Source: Pseudomonadota bacterium
GTDB lineage: Bacteria > Pseudomonadota > Alphaproteobacteria > Micropepsales > Micropepsaceae
Direction of reading: 5' to 3'
Length of the DNA stretch: 64,000 nt
Assembly: GCA_016201105.1 (NCBI GenBank)
Contig: JACQDN010000045.1
Span: 1-64,000, forward strand
Below the pieces are notes generated by a model that ran no database searches, was not told the origin of the DNA, and was given only the letters and a program-made list of their open reading frames with translations. Each line of letters starts with the position of its first letter. Positions within the stretch are counted from its first letter, which is position 1. The position numbers and the translations under genes were made by a program. Of this stretch, positions 1 to 9,084 are shown one piece after another.

Positions 1-161
1 TTGCCTTGCTGAATGAGACGCAAGCGATAACCGAATGAAGCTTTCACCGGCCCGGAAGCACCGAAACATCGTCATTGCTGGTACCGATCCAGATAACGGG
101 TTTATCGGCCACCCCGCTCTCCGTTCAATATGGTATTATTACCATAATCTGTCAAGCGCGA
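1..161. other. Left window edge, no gene recognised
   Basis: This stretch lies downstream of the minus-strand ABC permease. The 75..470 plus-strand ORF that enters it is a shadow of the permease gene. I see no coding sequence, RNA gene or clear terminator here. Confidence 0.5.
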
Positions 162-947
162 CTATGTCTGCTTCTTGAGCGCGCTTTCGTGCCAGCGATG
201 CAGCAGCGCCCATTCGAGAAGGGAAAGCGCGGAGAATATCGCAATGCCGAGCACCGCGAGCAAGGCGAGGGCGGCGAACATCTTGGCGATCTGAAGCCGG
301 TTTCCCGCTTCGACGATGCGCCAGGCAAGTCCTGTCGCCGTACCGGAGCCGGCCACGAATTCGGCCACCACCGCGCCGATCAAGGCGAGGCCGCCCGAAA
401 TTTTCATCGCGCCCAGCAGATTGGGCAGGGCGGTGGGAAATTGCAGCCGCCACAGGATCTGCCAGCGTGACGCGCCATAAAGCCGGAACAGATCGATCAG
501 ATTATGGTCGGCAGATTTCAGGCCAAGCGTGGTGTTCGAGAGAATGGGAAAGAACGCGACGATCCAGGCGATGATGACCAGTGCGAGATTGATGCGCTCG
601 AAGCCCACCCAGATCAGAATGAGCGGCGCGATCGCCACCACCGGCGTCACCTGCAGCACCACGGCGTAAGGATAAAGAGCGGACTCGACCGCTTTGCTCT
701 GCGCGAACAGAACGGCAAGCCCCACGCCGCCGATCACCGCCAGCACGAAGGCTTCCAGCGTCACGCGCAACGTCGTCCACAGCGACGCCATCAAGGTGGA
801 GAAATCGCCGATCAACGCCATCCAGATGGCGGAAGGGGCCGGCAGCACATAGGGCGGAATCTCACGCACCGTGACGACGATTTCCCACGCCGCCAGCACG
901 GCGATGCCAAGCGCCGCCGGCACCAGCCATTTGAGCGCTTCCTTCAT
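162..947 (-). CDS. ABC transporter permease, SsuC/TauC-like
   Basis: Inner-membrane permease of a nitrate/sulfonate/taurine-type importer, 261 aa. It has about six hydrophobic segments and the BPD_transp_1 coupling region, with SADHNLIDLFRLYGAS leading toward the ATPase-contacting EAA-like loop. I chose the internal ATG at 947 over the upstream in-frame start at 971 because it forms an ATGA overlap with the stop of the upstream ATPase gene, a sign of translational coupling. Together with the ATPase and the solute-binding protein at 2461..3573 it should form one importer. The substrate cannot be read from the sequence; sulfonates, taurine and thiamine precursors are family possibilities. Confidence 0.88.
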   Translation of the reverse strand: MKEALKWLVPAALGIAVLAAWEIVVTVREIPPYVLPAPSAIWMALIGDFSTLMASLWTTLRVTLEAFVLAVIGGVGLAVLFAQSKAVESALYPYAVVLQVTPVVAIAPLILIWVGFERINLALVIIAWIVAFFPILSNTTLGLKSADHNLIDLFRLYGASRWQILWRLQFPTALPNLLGAMKISGGLALIGAVVAEFVAGSGTATGLAWRIVEAGNRLQIAKMFAALALLAVLGIAIFSALSLLEWALLHRWHESALKKQT

Positions 948-1711
948 GGCACGTCCCGCTCCGCTTTCCACAGCGCCTGGGTGATCTTGTTGGCGTCGGC
1001 GGAAAATTGCGGTGCAAAGCGATAGCCGATATCGCTGCGCGGCTCTCGCGAGAGCGCGATATCGGCAACAATGCGCCCGGGCCTCGGCGACATGACGATG
1101 GCGCGGGTGGAAAGATAGGTGGCTTCCGCCACCGAATGGGTCACGAACACGATCGTCATCTTCTCACGCGCGCCGCCGCTCTCGTTGCGCCACAGCCGGA
1201 TCAAGTCGTCGTCTAGCTCTTGACGCGTCATCTCGTCGAGCGCGGCGAAAGGCTCGTCCATCAAGAGCAGCTTCGGCTCCGCCGCCAGCGCGCGGGCGAT
1301 GGAGACGCGCATCTTCATGCCGCCGGAAAGTTCGCGCGGGTAGGCATTCTCGAACCCGATCAATCCCACTCGCCCAAGTTCATCCTTGGCACGCTTGTTC
1401 GCCTCGGCCCGCGGCATGCCTTCCAGATCGAGCGGCAGGTGCGCATTTTCCAGCGCGCTCAGCCAGGGCATCAGCGTCGGTTCCTGAAAGACGAAGCCGA
1501 TCTCCGGTTTCCCGCCCGGCCAGTTCACCTCGCCGCTGTCGGGCGAAAGCAATCCCGCGATCACCCTGAGCGCGGTCGACTTTCCACAGCCGCTCGGTCC
1601 CACCAGCGAAAGAAACTCGCCCTCGGCCACATCGAAACTGACGGGTCCCAGCGCATGGGTGCCACTGGCAAAGGTTTTAGCGACATCGGAAAGGGAGAGA
1701 AGGGGAATCAT
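944..1711 (-). CDS. ABC transporter ATP-binding protein, SsuB/TauB-like
   Basis: Cytoplasmic ATPase of the same importer, 255 aa. Walker A (GPSGCGKST), the Q-loop (FVFQEPTLMPW), an LSGGMKMR signature and Walker B (LLLMDEPFAALDE) followed by the TH switch histidine are all present, so the enzyme looks intact. The LSGGMKMR signature and the PTLMPW segment after the Q-loop are typical of the SsuB/TauB/NrtD group. Its stop overlaps the permease start by four bases. A hairpin just upstream (1767..1798) ends the previous transcript, so the ATPase-permease pair probably has its own promoter in the roughly 55 bases before this start. Confidence 0.9.
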   Translation of the reverse strand: MIPLLSLSDVAKTFASGTHALGPVSFDVAEGEFLSLVGPSGCGKSTALRVIAGLLSPDSGEVNWPGGKPEIGFVFQEPTLMPWLSALENAHLPLDLEGMPRAEANKRAKDELGRVGLIGFENAYPRELSGGMKMRVSIARALAAEPKLLLMDEPFAALDEMTRQELDDDLIRLWRNESGGAREKMTIVFVTHSVAEATYLSTRAIVMSPRPGRIVADIALSREPRSDIGYRFAPQFSADANKITQALWKAERDVP

Positions 1712-1766
1712 CCAACTAGATTGTCATGCGCAAACCTCAAATACATTCCCTCTTGGGCAAACAGCA

Positions 1767-1798
1767 AACGAGGCCCTCCCTGAAGGAAGGGCCTCGTT
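1767..1798 (-). terminator. Rho-independent terminator after the small secreted gene
   Basis: Fourteen-base inverted repeat with one mismatch (AACGAGGCCCT..AGGGCCTCGTT) and a short loop. On the minus strand it is followed by a T-rich stretch. It lies between the stop of the 1822..2241 gene and the start of the ATPase gene, so it separates their transcripts. Confidence 0.75.
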
Positions 1799-1821
1799 GG
1801 TTCGGCCAGCAGATTCCGCGA

Positions 1822-2241
1822 TTAGTGCGGTTGATGCGAGCAAGCCACGTCGTATTGCGAGACGCTTACCGGATTCTTGCTGTTTTGAGGCTGTTGGCCG
1901 GCATACTTCGTTCCGGCTTTGCCGGTTGGGTTGAAAGCGGAGCCCGGTGCATCCGCCGCGTTGCCCGGCGTGGTCCCGGTGGTTTCACAGGATTGGTTCG
2001 GCTGGCCCTTGCCTTTCTCCTGCCCCGAAGGCGTTGTCGCTGCGGTTTGCGGCGACGATGGCGGAGTGGAGGGTTTCGTCGCCTGCGAATTCATCGATGG
2101 CGGCATCACAGGGTTGGATTGTCGCATGAAGCTTTGCTGCTGCCCCATTTGAGAACCATGCGAACCGACTGCGAGGGCCGAACCGCTGGTGGCGCTCAGG
2201 GCGAGCGCGCCGATCACGAGACAGGTTTTGATGGGTGTCAT
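1822..2241 (-). CDS. Small secreted proline/serine/threonine-rich protein
   Basis: 139-aa protein with an N-terminal signal peptide (MTPIKTCLVIGALALSATSG then SALA). The start at 2241 was chosen because it begins the signal peptide; the ORF-track start lies 36 residues upstream with no secretory character. The mature part is low-complexity and rich in P, S, T, Q and G, and ends in a more conserved block (PGSAFNPTGKAGTKYAG, then VSQYDVAC). I have seen similar tails in short exported alphaproteobacterial proteins that are sometimes misnamed adenylate cyclases. Function is unknown. It sits between the importer's binding-protein and ATPase genes but has its own terminator, so a role in transport is unproven. 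Confidence 0.72.
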   Translation of the reverse strand: MTPIKTCLVIGALALSATSGSALAVGSHGSQMGQQQSFMRQSNPVMPPSMNSQATKPSTPPSSPQTAATTPSGQEKGKGQPNQSCETTGTTPGNAADAPGSAFNPTGKAGTKYAGQQPQNSKNPVSVSQYDVACSHQPH

Positions 2242-2460
2242 GAAAGTCACTCCGTTTGCTGTGCCCACTCCGGGCTTTTTGGAACACGCATGTGGGCGCG
2301 TTTGTTGGCTCGTCAATTGCCGCGATGGCGGCCGCGAGCGACGGCGCAACGGCGCCGCGTATCTCTAACGACTGAGAAACCGATTGGTTCGGCTGGATCC
2401 TCCGGAACTTCGTCCAGTTCCAGAAGATGGATGAAAATCAAATGGCCATCTAGTTCGGTG

Positions 2461-3573
2461 CTAGTGCTGCAGCTTTTGGGGTCCGCATTTGGTCGTAGGC
2501 TTCGACAAATCACCCGAACAAATGATTATTTCATAGTGCATGCGTGGTTTGGGCATCGCTCGCACGAATCGCAAATCATAGGACTTCGTGTAGTTGAGAG
2601 ATTTGTCATAAAGCCCCTCGCTCGACATCGTGTCGAAAAATGTTTTCCAGCGAGCATCCGTCATGACGCCGATGCCATGCGTGGTTGCGTCGCCGCTCAG
2701 CGCAATGCCATACGATCTCATCTTCTGTATCGCCTGCGCGATGAGATCGTCAGTCATTTCCGGATTGTCGTTCTTTATCATCGTGTTCGCGGCTGTCGGA
2801 TCGCCATAAAGATAGTCGGTCCAACCCTCAGCCGTCGCATCCACGAAGGCCTGCACGGCTTTGGGATTCTCGTCGATCCATTTCTGCGGCACCAGCACCA
2901 TGTTGGCGTAACCGGGATAGCCGTTGTCGGCGAGCAGGAACACCTGCGGCTTGAAGTGCGCCTGTTGCTCCACCGTATAGGGCTCGCTCGAAAGATAGCC
3001 TTCCTGGATCGCCGTGGGATCGACGAGGAAAGGCGCGAGGTTGAAAGTGTATTTGCGGATCTGGCTGTCGCTGAATCCGTATTTCGCCTTCAGCCACGGC
3101 CAGAACGCGGTGGTCGAGGCGTCGGCGATCATGATGGGTTTGCCCTTCATGTCGGAAATCGATTTCACGTCGTTGCGCGGATGGGTGATGAGCACCTGCG
3201 GGTCCTTCTGGAACACCGCCATCACCGCTTTCACTTTCACGCCTTCGCGCACCATGTTGAGCGGAATGAAACCGTTGGAGCCGATGCCGAAATCGGCGGC
3301 ACCGCCGGCGAGAAGTTGCGGCACGTTCACGGCCGGCCCGCCCTGCATGATCGTCACGTCCAGGCCGCGCTTCTTGTAAAGTCCTTCGGCCAGCGCTTCG
3401 TAGAAGCCGCCATGCTCGGCCTGCGCTTTCCAGTCGGTGACGAAGGTGATGTGGGTCGGCGCGCTCGTTTTCGCCGTTTGTCTGCTGTCGCTCTTCGGCT
3501 GGCCGTTGTCGCAACCGGCCAAAGCCAGTGCTGCCACAAGCCCCGCGGCCATCGTCCATCCGCAACGTGTCAT
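2461..3573 (-). CDS. ABC transporter substrate-binding lipoprotein, NMT1/THI5-like
   Basis: Solute-binding protein, 370 aa, with a lipoprotein signal ending in a lipobox (LALAGC), so it is probably anchored to the membrane facing the periplasm. The mature part opens with FVTDWKAQAEHGGFYEA and GGAADFGIGSNG, characteristic of the NMT1/SsuA periplasmic fold. It very probably feeds the permease-ATPase pair at 162..1711, although the secreted-protein gene and its terminator lie between them. The last 25 or so residues (after SYDLRFVRAMP) are rich in cysteine, lysine and histidine and look unlike a usual family end; a late frameshift extension is possible. Confidence 0.87.
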   Translation of the reverse strand: MTRCGWTMAAGLVAALALAGCDNGQPKSDSRQTAKTSAPTHITFVTDWKAQAEHGGFYEALAEGLYKKRGLDVTIMQGGPAVNVPQLLAGGAADFGIGSNGFIPLNMVREGVKVKAVMAVFQKDPQVLITHPRNDVKSISDMKGKPIMIADASTTAFWPWLKAKYGFSDSQIRKYTFNLAPFLVDPTAIQEGYLSSEPYTVEQQAHFKPQVFLLADNGYPGYANMVLVPQKWIDENPKAVQAFVDATAEGWTDYLYGDPTAANTMIKNDNPEMTDDLIAQAIQKMRSYGIALSGDATTHGIGVMTDARWKTFFDTMSSEGLYDKSLNYTKSYDLRFVRAMPKPRMHYEIIICSGDLSKPTTKCGPQKLQH

Positions 3574-3680
3574 GAAAAACCCCTCGCCAAACGCACCAAT
3601 TCGGAATGCTTTGATAACCTCCTACTAACCATAACAAACGGTTGCATGGAACACCTTACTTGGATTTCCGTTGATGACGC

Positions 3681-4136
3681 ATGGTGCCGCTCGCGATCCG
3701 CAACCGAGCCTTGCGTGTTCTCTCGCTGGAGGAGGACCCGCTGCAACGCAAACTGCTCTCTACCTGTTTGGATGCCGTGGGCGTGGAAGTTTTCTTCGCA
3801 ACGCGGGCGCCCGAAGCGATCTTCCTCTTCCGCCGTCATCCGGTGGATATGGTGTTCATGGATATCGACCAGCACTCCCAAGCCGGTCTTGCCGCCTTTG
3901 AGGGTATTCGCGCCACGCCTCGCAGGGGTCGCGGCGTTCCCATTCTGGCGGTGACCGACAATGAATGCCGCTGGACGGAGCAGGATTATCGCGACGCCGG
4001 ATTTGCCGCGCTGTGCTCAAAGCCGGTCGAGCCGATGCGTCTGTTTCTCACCATGGATAGCGTCTTGCGCGAAACCGCTCAGCCGCCCTTGCTGGAAGAC
4101 GGTGCGCTGAGAGAAATGATTTCGCAGGTCGCCTGA
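3681..4136 (+). CDS. Stand-alone response-regulator receiver protein
   Basis: 151-aa protein that is almost entirely one CheY-like receiver domain. The acidic pocket (LEEDP), the phosphoacceptor Asp61 in VFMDID, and the conserved Lys in CSKPVEP can be seen; no output domain follows. It could act as a phosphotransfer or single-domain signalling protein. Its 3' end overlaps the convergent DUF1254 gene by 58 bases. No histidine kinase is adjacent, so the partner is unknown. Confidence 0.82.
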   Translation: MVPLAIRNRALRVLSLEEDPLQRKLLSTCLDAVGVEVFFATRAPEAIFLFRRHPVDMVFMDIDQHSQAGLAAFEGIRATPRRGRGVPILAVTDNECRWTEQDYRDAGFAALCSKPVEPMRLFLTMDSVLRETAQPPLLEDGALREMISQVA

Positions 4137-4636
4137 CGGCGCGCCGCATCCACGCGCGCCAGATCGTCTTCACTGTCCACCAGTGTGCGAAAGAGGATCA
4201 GCCCCTTCGCCGTCGGCGATATGACGATTTCGTCGCGCGGCGGCAATGGGATATTTCCGGGTCCCGGTCCCGTCACCACGAATTCGAATGTGCGCGTGCG
4301 CAATTGGCGGTCGTTGCGAGCGAAGAAGTTGTCGGTATTCGCATCGAAGGCGGAAACCGACCAATAGGTGCCGGCCGGTATCGCCGCGTGCACCCTTAAG
4401 GGGCCCTTCGAAAGGTCGTAAGGACAGGTCGAATAGAGCAGATCGGGACTTGGCCGCACCACGCCGCGGGAATCGGAATCGGCGCGCTTGCCGTGATGGA
4501 TGGCGTTGGGCGTCCCCATCGCCGCCATGGCGCGGCTCATGATGAAACGGGGAAGCGCGTAGACGCTCCCCACATGCACGATCGCGGCGATCGCCAGGGC
4601 CGTTGCGATCCAGACGAGGGTCTCGCGCGCCTTCAT
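4079..4636 (-). CDS. DUF1254 domain membrane-anchored protein
   Basis: 185-aa protein with one N-terminal membrane segment or uncleaved signal, followed by a DUF1254-type domain: the STCPYDLSKGPLRV, GTYWSVSAFDANTDNFF and NRDR-like blocks. Its start overlaps the stop of the DUF1214 gene by one base (TGATG), so the two are coupled. In many bacteria DUF1254 and DUF1214 are fused in one polypeptide; here they are separate neighbours, a common alphaproteobacterial arrangement. The biochemical role of these domains is not established. The 3' end overlaps the convergent receiver gene. Confidence 0.8.
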   Translation of the reverse strand: MKARETLVWIATALAIAAIVHVGSVYALPRFIMSRAMAAMGTPNAIHHGKRADSDSRGVVRPSPDLLYSTCPYDLSKGPLRVHAAIPAGTYWSVSAFDANTDNFFARNDRQLRTRTFEFVVTGPGPGNIPLPPRDEIVISPTAKGLILFRTLVDSEDDLARVDAARRQATCEIISLSAPSSSKGG

Positions 4637-5208
4637 CAGCAGGACACTTTCTCGATCGACGGCAGTTGGGCGTGGACGGGATCGCTCACCACGCCGGGGC
4701 CGGGATTGTAGAGTCGCAATGTCAAACTGAAAGGATTGCCCGCGGTCACGGGAATCCAGTTCTTGGCCACCACCTCGGGGCCGACGGCGGCGATGAAACC
4801 GCCGCCCATCTCGCGGCGCACGGCGTTCTTGGAAATCGAATAGCGCTCGGCGGGATTGGGGATGAGATAATCATCGCTCGCATAGGCCGTGATGCTCCAC
4901 CAGCGCGCATCTGGATCGTTTCCGCTGACCCGGTAGGTGCAGGTGCCGCTCAACGCGTTTCCCTCATCGTCGGCGAACGCCGTGTAGTAGATGGTTTCGG
5001 AGCGGTTCAGCGCCAACAAACCGTGCACGGCGACGGAGGCGCGCGTGTAGATGTCGCCTGACGCGCTTCCGATGGAGAGACTGGTGTGCCAAGGGCCGTC
5101 CGTCACCCCGCCCGGCATGCCGCCGCGTATCGCGATCAGCCAAGTGGCAAGCAGTCCCAGCGCAATGCCCCCGCCGAGCGTCGCCGCGATTTTCAAGGCC
5201 AGTTTCAT
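4636..5208 (-). CDS. DUF1214 domain membrane-anchored protein
   Basis: 190-aa protein with one N-terminal transmembrane segment and a DUF1214 domain recognisable from RWWSITAYASDDYLIPNP, a downstream RYSISKNAV block and the C-terminal LRLYNPGPGV. It is the first gene of a two-gene unit with the DUF1254 gene. The partner domain, spacing and length match the usual split form of this pair. The role is unknown; an envelope location facing the periplasm is inferred from the N-terminal anchor. Confidence 0.83.
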   Translation of the reverse strand: MKLALKIAATLGGGIALGLLATWLIAIRGGMPGGVTDGPWHTSLSIGSASGDIYTRASVAVHGLLALNRSETIYYTAFADDEGNALSGTCTYRVSGNDPDARWWSITAYASDDYLIPNPAERYSISKNAVRREMGGGFIAAVGPEVVAKNWIPVTAGNPFSLTLRLYNPGPGVVSDPVHAQLPSIEKVSC

Positions 5209-5358
5209 GTCGTGAACAACGCACGTCCCCTGAGCGAGGCTAGCACAAATCTTCTCAAGGTTTCACCAAGTTCGCGCGAGACGAAAGTTCCATTTTTCGC
5301 CGGCGGGTCCGATCGCAGCCGCCTGTGCAAGGCCCCCGCAGAGGAGGCAGGCGTCGGG

Positions 5359-6141
5359 CTATGTCGGGGCGGCGGTCTTGCGGTTGATCTTGTCCACAAA
5401 GTCGCGAAGCAGGAAGAAGCTCACATCGTCGACGGTGTGTTCGCCCTTGCGGAACGGCTGTTCCAATACCGTGATCAGATTCATGGCATAGAGGAATAGA
5501 TAGCTCACAAAACCGAAGATGACGACGGAGGTGTAGGACCCTTCCGTCTTCAGAAACAAAAGCAGGAAGAGGGCGGCGAACACCAGGGTCTGGATGAGGA
5601 CGTGCACGGAAGGAACGAATTGCATTCTCTGGACATACGAAATGCGATAGATGCATCTCCTCAAGATGTCCTGCTCTCCTCTCAGGCGAACGACGAAATT
5701 CTGCGACATCCCCAAGCGCTCGAGTTTGCCGAAGATCGGACTGAGCTGATCGACTTGGGCGGCTGCGGCTTCCAGATTCGTGTGGCCGCTTTCCACGCCG
5801 AGCCCCTTCTCCAGTTCCACGACGATACTCGTGAGAATCCGGCGAAACCGCTCGATGTCGATGCCGGGCTTTGTCTCGTCGAAAATAGTGACGTCGTCGT
5901 AGATTCCTTCCAGAGCCATGCGGATCTCGCCCGGCATACGCTCGGCCTCCTTGTAGTCGGGGAGGATGCTTGAAAGGAGAAATCCGATCACGAAGACGGC
6001 ACTGGCCACGATGCTGGGATACAGCGCGTCGAGCCGAAGAAATTCGAGGCCGAACAGGTGGATCGCCATCTTGGCGGCTATGAGAACGGCCACGATGGCG
6101 ATCACGTAGAAGAACAGACGAAATCGCTGCCGGATGCTCAT
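5359..6141 (-). CDS. Four-TM membrane protein, possibly bestrophin-like
   Basis: 260-aa protein with two hydrophobic segments near the N-terminus (FYVIAIVAVLIAAKMAIHLF, then SIVASAVFVIGFLLSS), a charged central region of about 120 residues, and two more segments near the C-terminus. This layout resembles DUF4239/bestrophin-like proteins, but I see no decisive motif. The start at 6141 (MSIRQRF) was preferred over the ORF-track start because the upstream 33 residues look like translated intergenic DNA. It stands alone between the DUF1214 gene and the penicillin-binding protein gene. Confidence 0.65.
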   Translation of the reverse strand: MSIRQRFRLFFYVIAIVAVLIAAKMAIHLFGLEFLRLDALYPSIVASAVFVIGFLLSSILPDYKEAERMPGEIRMALEGIYDDVTIFDETKPGIDIERFRRILTSIVVELEKGLGVESGHTNLEAAAAQVDQLSPIFGKLERLGMSQNFVVRLRGEQDILRRCIYRISYVQRMQFVPSVHVLIQTLVFAALFLLLFLKTEGSYTSVVIFGFVSYLFLYAMNLITVLEQPFRKGEHTVDDVSFFLLRDFVDKINRKTAAPT

Positions 6142-6296
6142 GAGCGGTTCAACATCTTCGGTGACGTACGCGACAGCGAATGGCGATGCGCACGGTGGAC
6201 AGGCTGCAGACTTTTTAGGACCGATCGCGTCGCGCGACAATCCAAATCGGCCGGTTGCTCTGAAAAGCCCGCGATAGCGTCGGCGCGGAAAGGCCT

Positions 6297-8444
6297 TCAG
6301 TTATTGTTGTTGTCCGAGTTCTGATCGCCCTGGCCGTCCTGGCTGTCCTGCTGGGGAACCGCGGGCTGTTGCGACGATGGAGTTTGACGGCGCTGGCGTT
6401 CGCGGCCGAACAGCCAATCCCAGAAGGAATTGTTCCCCTGGCGCGGCCGCTGGGTCTGCGCTTCGCTGTTCTGCCCCGTCTGGTCGTCGTTGCCCACGAT
6501 GGTGGCGCCGCCGGTTTCGGTGTCGACGCCGCTCGAAGAGAAGAAGACGCCCTGGCCTTCCACCGGTTGCGGGGCGGATTTGTCCAGCGGCTTCGCCGGC
6601 AGGTTCGCCTCCGCCGCCGTCATCACGGTTTTCCATACCGTGCCGGGAAGCGTGGCACCCGTCACATTCTTCATCGGCGAGGAATCGTCGTTGCCCACCC
6701 ACACCGCCGCCACATAGTCCGCGGTAAAACCGACGAACCAGGCGTCGTGATAATCCTGTGTCGTACCCGTCTTGCCGGCCGCTTCATGGCCGGGAATTTG
6801 CGCGCCGATGCCGGTGCCTTCCGTCATCACCCCGTAGAGCATCGCGGTCAGATCGCGGTCCACGTGGGACGCGATCACGCGCTGCGGCTCGGGAGGCTTG
6901 CGCTTGTAAAGCGTGCGTCCGTCATTGGCGTCCACGCGCGTAACGAAATAGGGCTCGATCTTCAATCCACCGGACGCGAAGGTCGCGTACGCCGTCGCCA
7001 TTTCGATGGGCGTCACTTCGGACGTGCCCAGAGCCAGCGACGCGTTGGCTTCGAGCGGGGAGGTGATCCCGCAACGTTGCGCCGCTTCCACCACGGTGGT
7101 GACCCCGACCTCCTGGGCCAGCGACGCCGTGATCGTGTTCACCGAATGGGCCAGCGCGCTCGCCAGCGTGATGGTGCCGTAGGAGCGGCCGCCGTAATTG
7201 GTGGGCGACCAGCCGTCGATATCCACCGGCCCGTCGTCGCGCACATCCCACGGCGATATGCCGTTTTCGATGGCCGCCAGATACACAAAGGGCTTGAACG
7301 AAGACCCAGGCTGGCGGCGCGCCTGCGTCGCGCGATTGAATACGCTCGCATCGTAGTCCGTGCCGCCGATCAGCGCGGAGACCGCGCCATCGGGCTTCAT
7401 CAACACGACGGCGCCTTCGCTGGCGTGCATCTTCACGCCGCGCGTGCGCAAGGTTTTGGACAGCGATTTGCGGGCGACTTCCTGAAGCTTCGGCTCCAGC
7501 GTGGTGGTGACGACGAGATCGGCGGTGGGAAATGCGCCGCCCGTGGGATCGACCAGCTTCAGCGCTTCGTCGGCGGCGGTGTCGAGGAAGAAATTGCGCG
7601 CATCGGCGATCACGCGATCGGTGACGACGGCGGGATGGGCGATCGCATCGTCGGCTTGGGCCTGGGTGATGGCGCCGGTTTCCACCATGGTGTGCAACAC
7701 GATCGTGGCGCGCTCCTGAGCCCGCGGCAGGTCCCGGCGCGGCGTGAACACCGAGGGCGCGCGCGTCAGCGTCGCCAGCATGGCGGCTTCCGAGAGAGTC
7801 ACTTCGCGCGCCGATTTTCCGAAATAGACGCGCGCCGCGCCGTCCACGCCATAGGCGCCGGAACCCAGATAGATGCGGTTGAGATAGAGCTGCAGGATTT
7901 CGTCTTTGCTGAGCGCTTTTTCCAGCGCGGCGGCGTGCATCAGCACCGAAAGTGCGCGACCGAAGGTGCGCTCCTGCTGGGTGTAGAGAATCTTCGCGGT
8001 CTGCTGGGTGATGGTCGAACCGCCGGCCACGATGTGGCCCGCACGGATGTTCATGATCGTGGCGCGCAGCAGGCCTTGCGGATCGATGCCGTTGTGGCTG
8101 TAGAAATTGCGATCTTCCATGGCGATGAAGGCGCCCGGCAGATAAGCCGGCATGTCTTTCAACTTGAGACGGTCGCCGACGATGGCACCGCGATGGCCCA
8201 CCACCTTTCCGCTTGCATCCAGGAAGGTGAACGCGATGGGACGGTTGATGGCGTAAAGATCTTTGGAAAGATCGACGGGCGTCGCGAACCAGCCCAGCAC
8301 TACCGGTAGCATGTAGAGGGCCAGAACCGGCAGAAGAACGATTGCGCCCGCAATGCCGCTCCAACGCAGAAGCGGGCGGCGATGGCGCGTCAGCCACGCG
8401 CCAAACGCCCGCAAATTCTCCAGCAAGATATCGTCCAGCCGCAT
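6297..8444 (-). CDS. Class A penicillin-binding protein (PBP1A family)
   Basis: Bifunctional peptidoglycan glycosyltransferase/DD-transpeptidase, 715 aa, anchored by one transmembrane helix (residues about 30-50). The glycosyltransferase domain carries the catalytic glutamate in AMEDRNFYSHNG (about residue 110) and GGSTITQQ; the transpeptidase domain has SSFK (Ser381), an SVN motif and KTGT in GKTGTTQDYHDAWF. All catalytic motifs are intact. The C-terminal 60 residues are low-complexity, rich in Q, D and N, ending in a short run of asparagines. The protein builds and cross-links the periplasmic cell wall. It appears to be transcribed alone. Confidence 0.95.
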   Translation of the reverse strand: MRLDDILLENLRAFGAWLTRHRRPLLRWSGIAGAIVLLPVLALYMLPVVLGWFATPVDLSKDLYAINRPIAFTFLDASGKVVGHRGAIVGDRLKLKDMPAYLPGAFIAMEDRNFYSHNGIDPQGLLRATIMNIRAGHIVAGGSTITQQTAKILYTQQERTFGRALSVLMHAAALEKALSKDEILQLYLNRIYLGSGAYGVDGAARVYFGKSAREVTLSEAAMLATLTRAPSVFTPRRDLPRAQERATIVLHTMVETGAITQAQADDAIAHPAVVTDRVIADARNFFLDTAADEALKLVDPTGGAFPTADLVVTTTLEPKLQEVARKSLSKTLRTRGVKMHASEGAVVLMKPDGAVSALIGGTDYDASVFNRATQARRQPGSSFKPFVYLAAIENGISPWDVRDDGPVDIDGWSPTNYGGRSYGTITLASALAHSVNTITASLAQEVGVTTVVEAAQRCGITSPLEANASLALGTSEVTPIEMATAYATFASGGLKIEPYFVTRVDANDGRTLYKRKPPEPQRVIASHVDRDLTAMLYGVMTEGTGIGAQIPGHEAAGKTGTTQDYHDAWFVGFTADYVAAVWVGNDDSSPMKNVTGATLPGTVWKTVMTAAEANLPAKPLDKSAPQPVEGQGVFFSSSGVDTETGGATIVGNDDQTGQNSEAQTQRPRQGNNSFWDWLFGRERQRRQTPSSQQPAVPQQDSQDGQGDQNSDNNNN

Positions 8445-8589
8445 AGGTCGGTTTGGTGGCCCATATTTGGGGCGGATTCAAGACTTTAAGGGATTACACC
8501 GAATTCATAGCCGCCGGTTTCGCAAGGTTAATCCCAGCTGACGCGCGGTTGTCCGGCTTGAATAAAAAGCGCCGGCAAGCGCTCCGATG

Positions 8590-8760
8590 CTAGGCGGGGA
8601 CTTCGCTGGCGAACTCGTGCTCGGCGTGCTCGGATTCCTGGGCGACGCGGCGGAAATGATCGGCATAGCGCAGCATGCGCTCGCGCTCGGTCGGCGGCGC
8701 AAATTCGACGCAGCGCAGATACCAGGCCGCCAGCTTCAAGAATTCCCGTGTTCTGGACAT
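8590..8760 (-). CDS. Small conserved-looking 56-aa protein
   Basis: This short ORF is hidden inside a much longer spurious frame (8590..10071) in the ORF track. An ATG at 8760 follows a purine-rich GGGGAG. The product (MSRTREFLKLAAWYLRCVEF, then a PTERERMLRYADHFRRVA block) is an amphipathic, Arg/Glu-rich, helical-looking peptide of a kind common in alphaproteobacteria. No domain is recognised and function is unknown. The long ORF upstream of this ATG is antisense to the TPR gene and is rejected. Confidence 0.6.
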   Translation of the reverse strand: MSRTREFLKLAAWYLRCVEFAPPTERERMLRYADHFRRVAQESEHAEHEFASEVPA

Positions 8761-9084
8761 CGCAGTTCTCCCCGGACAAAACGAGGATGGCGCGAAGAAG
8801 TTTCCCAATCCTTGAGAGGAATCAATAAGCGGCCGGCATGCGCCGCCTAATCCCCGAGGAGCGGGCTTGCGAGCCGCCGGCCCCCTCGCTGCCTGAACTC
8901 TCGGCGGGGATTGAAACGGGACGAAGGGAATATCGCCGCAGCATTTGACGGGAAGTCTCGCGTTGAGTGCAATCAATGGGTTAGCCATTCGCGGCGATTG
9001 CCTTAGCCTTGCCATGAAGACGAAGCTACTCTTGGGCCAGGCCTGAAGCCGCGCTTTGCGCCGAGACTCCACAGGACCATCGCC
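8761..9084. promoter_or_regulatory. Divergent intergenic region between the 56-aa gene and the TPR gene
   Basis: About 320 bases between two divergent starts. It must hold promoters in both directions. A TTGACG hexamer near 8945 is a possible -35 element for the plus-strand gene, but the matching -10 is poor. No RNA gene, repeat or additional ORF is supported. Confidence 0.35.

Noticed and set aside
1726-3954. 742-aa plus-strand ORF
   Set aside because: Runs antisense to the secreted-protein and binding-protein genes and into the receiver gene in the wrong frame.
6369-8309. 646-aa plus-strand ORF
   Set aside because: Antisense to the PBP1A gene, whose catalytic motifs are all intact; composition is typical of an antisense frame in GC-rich DNA.
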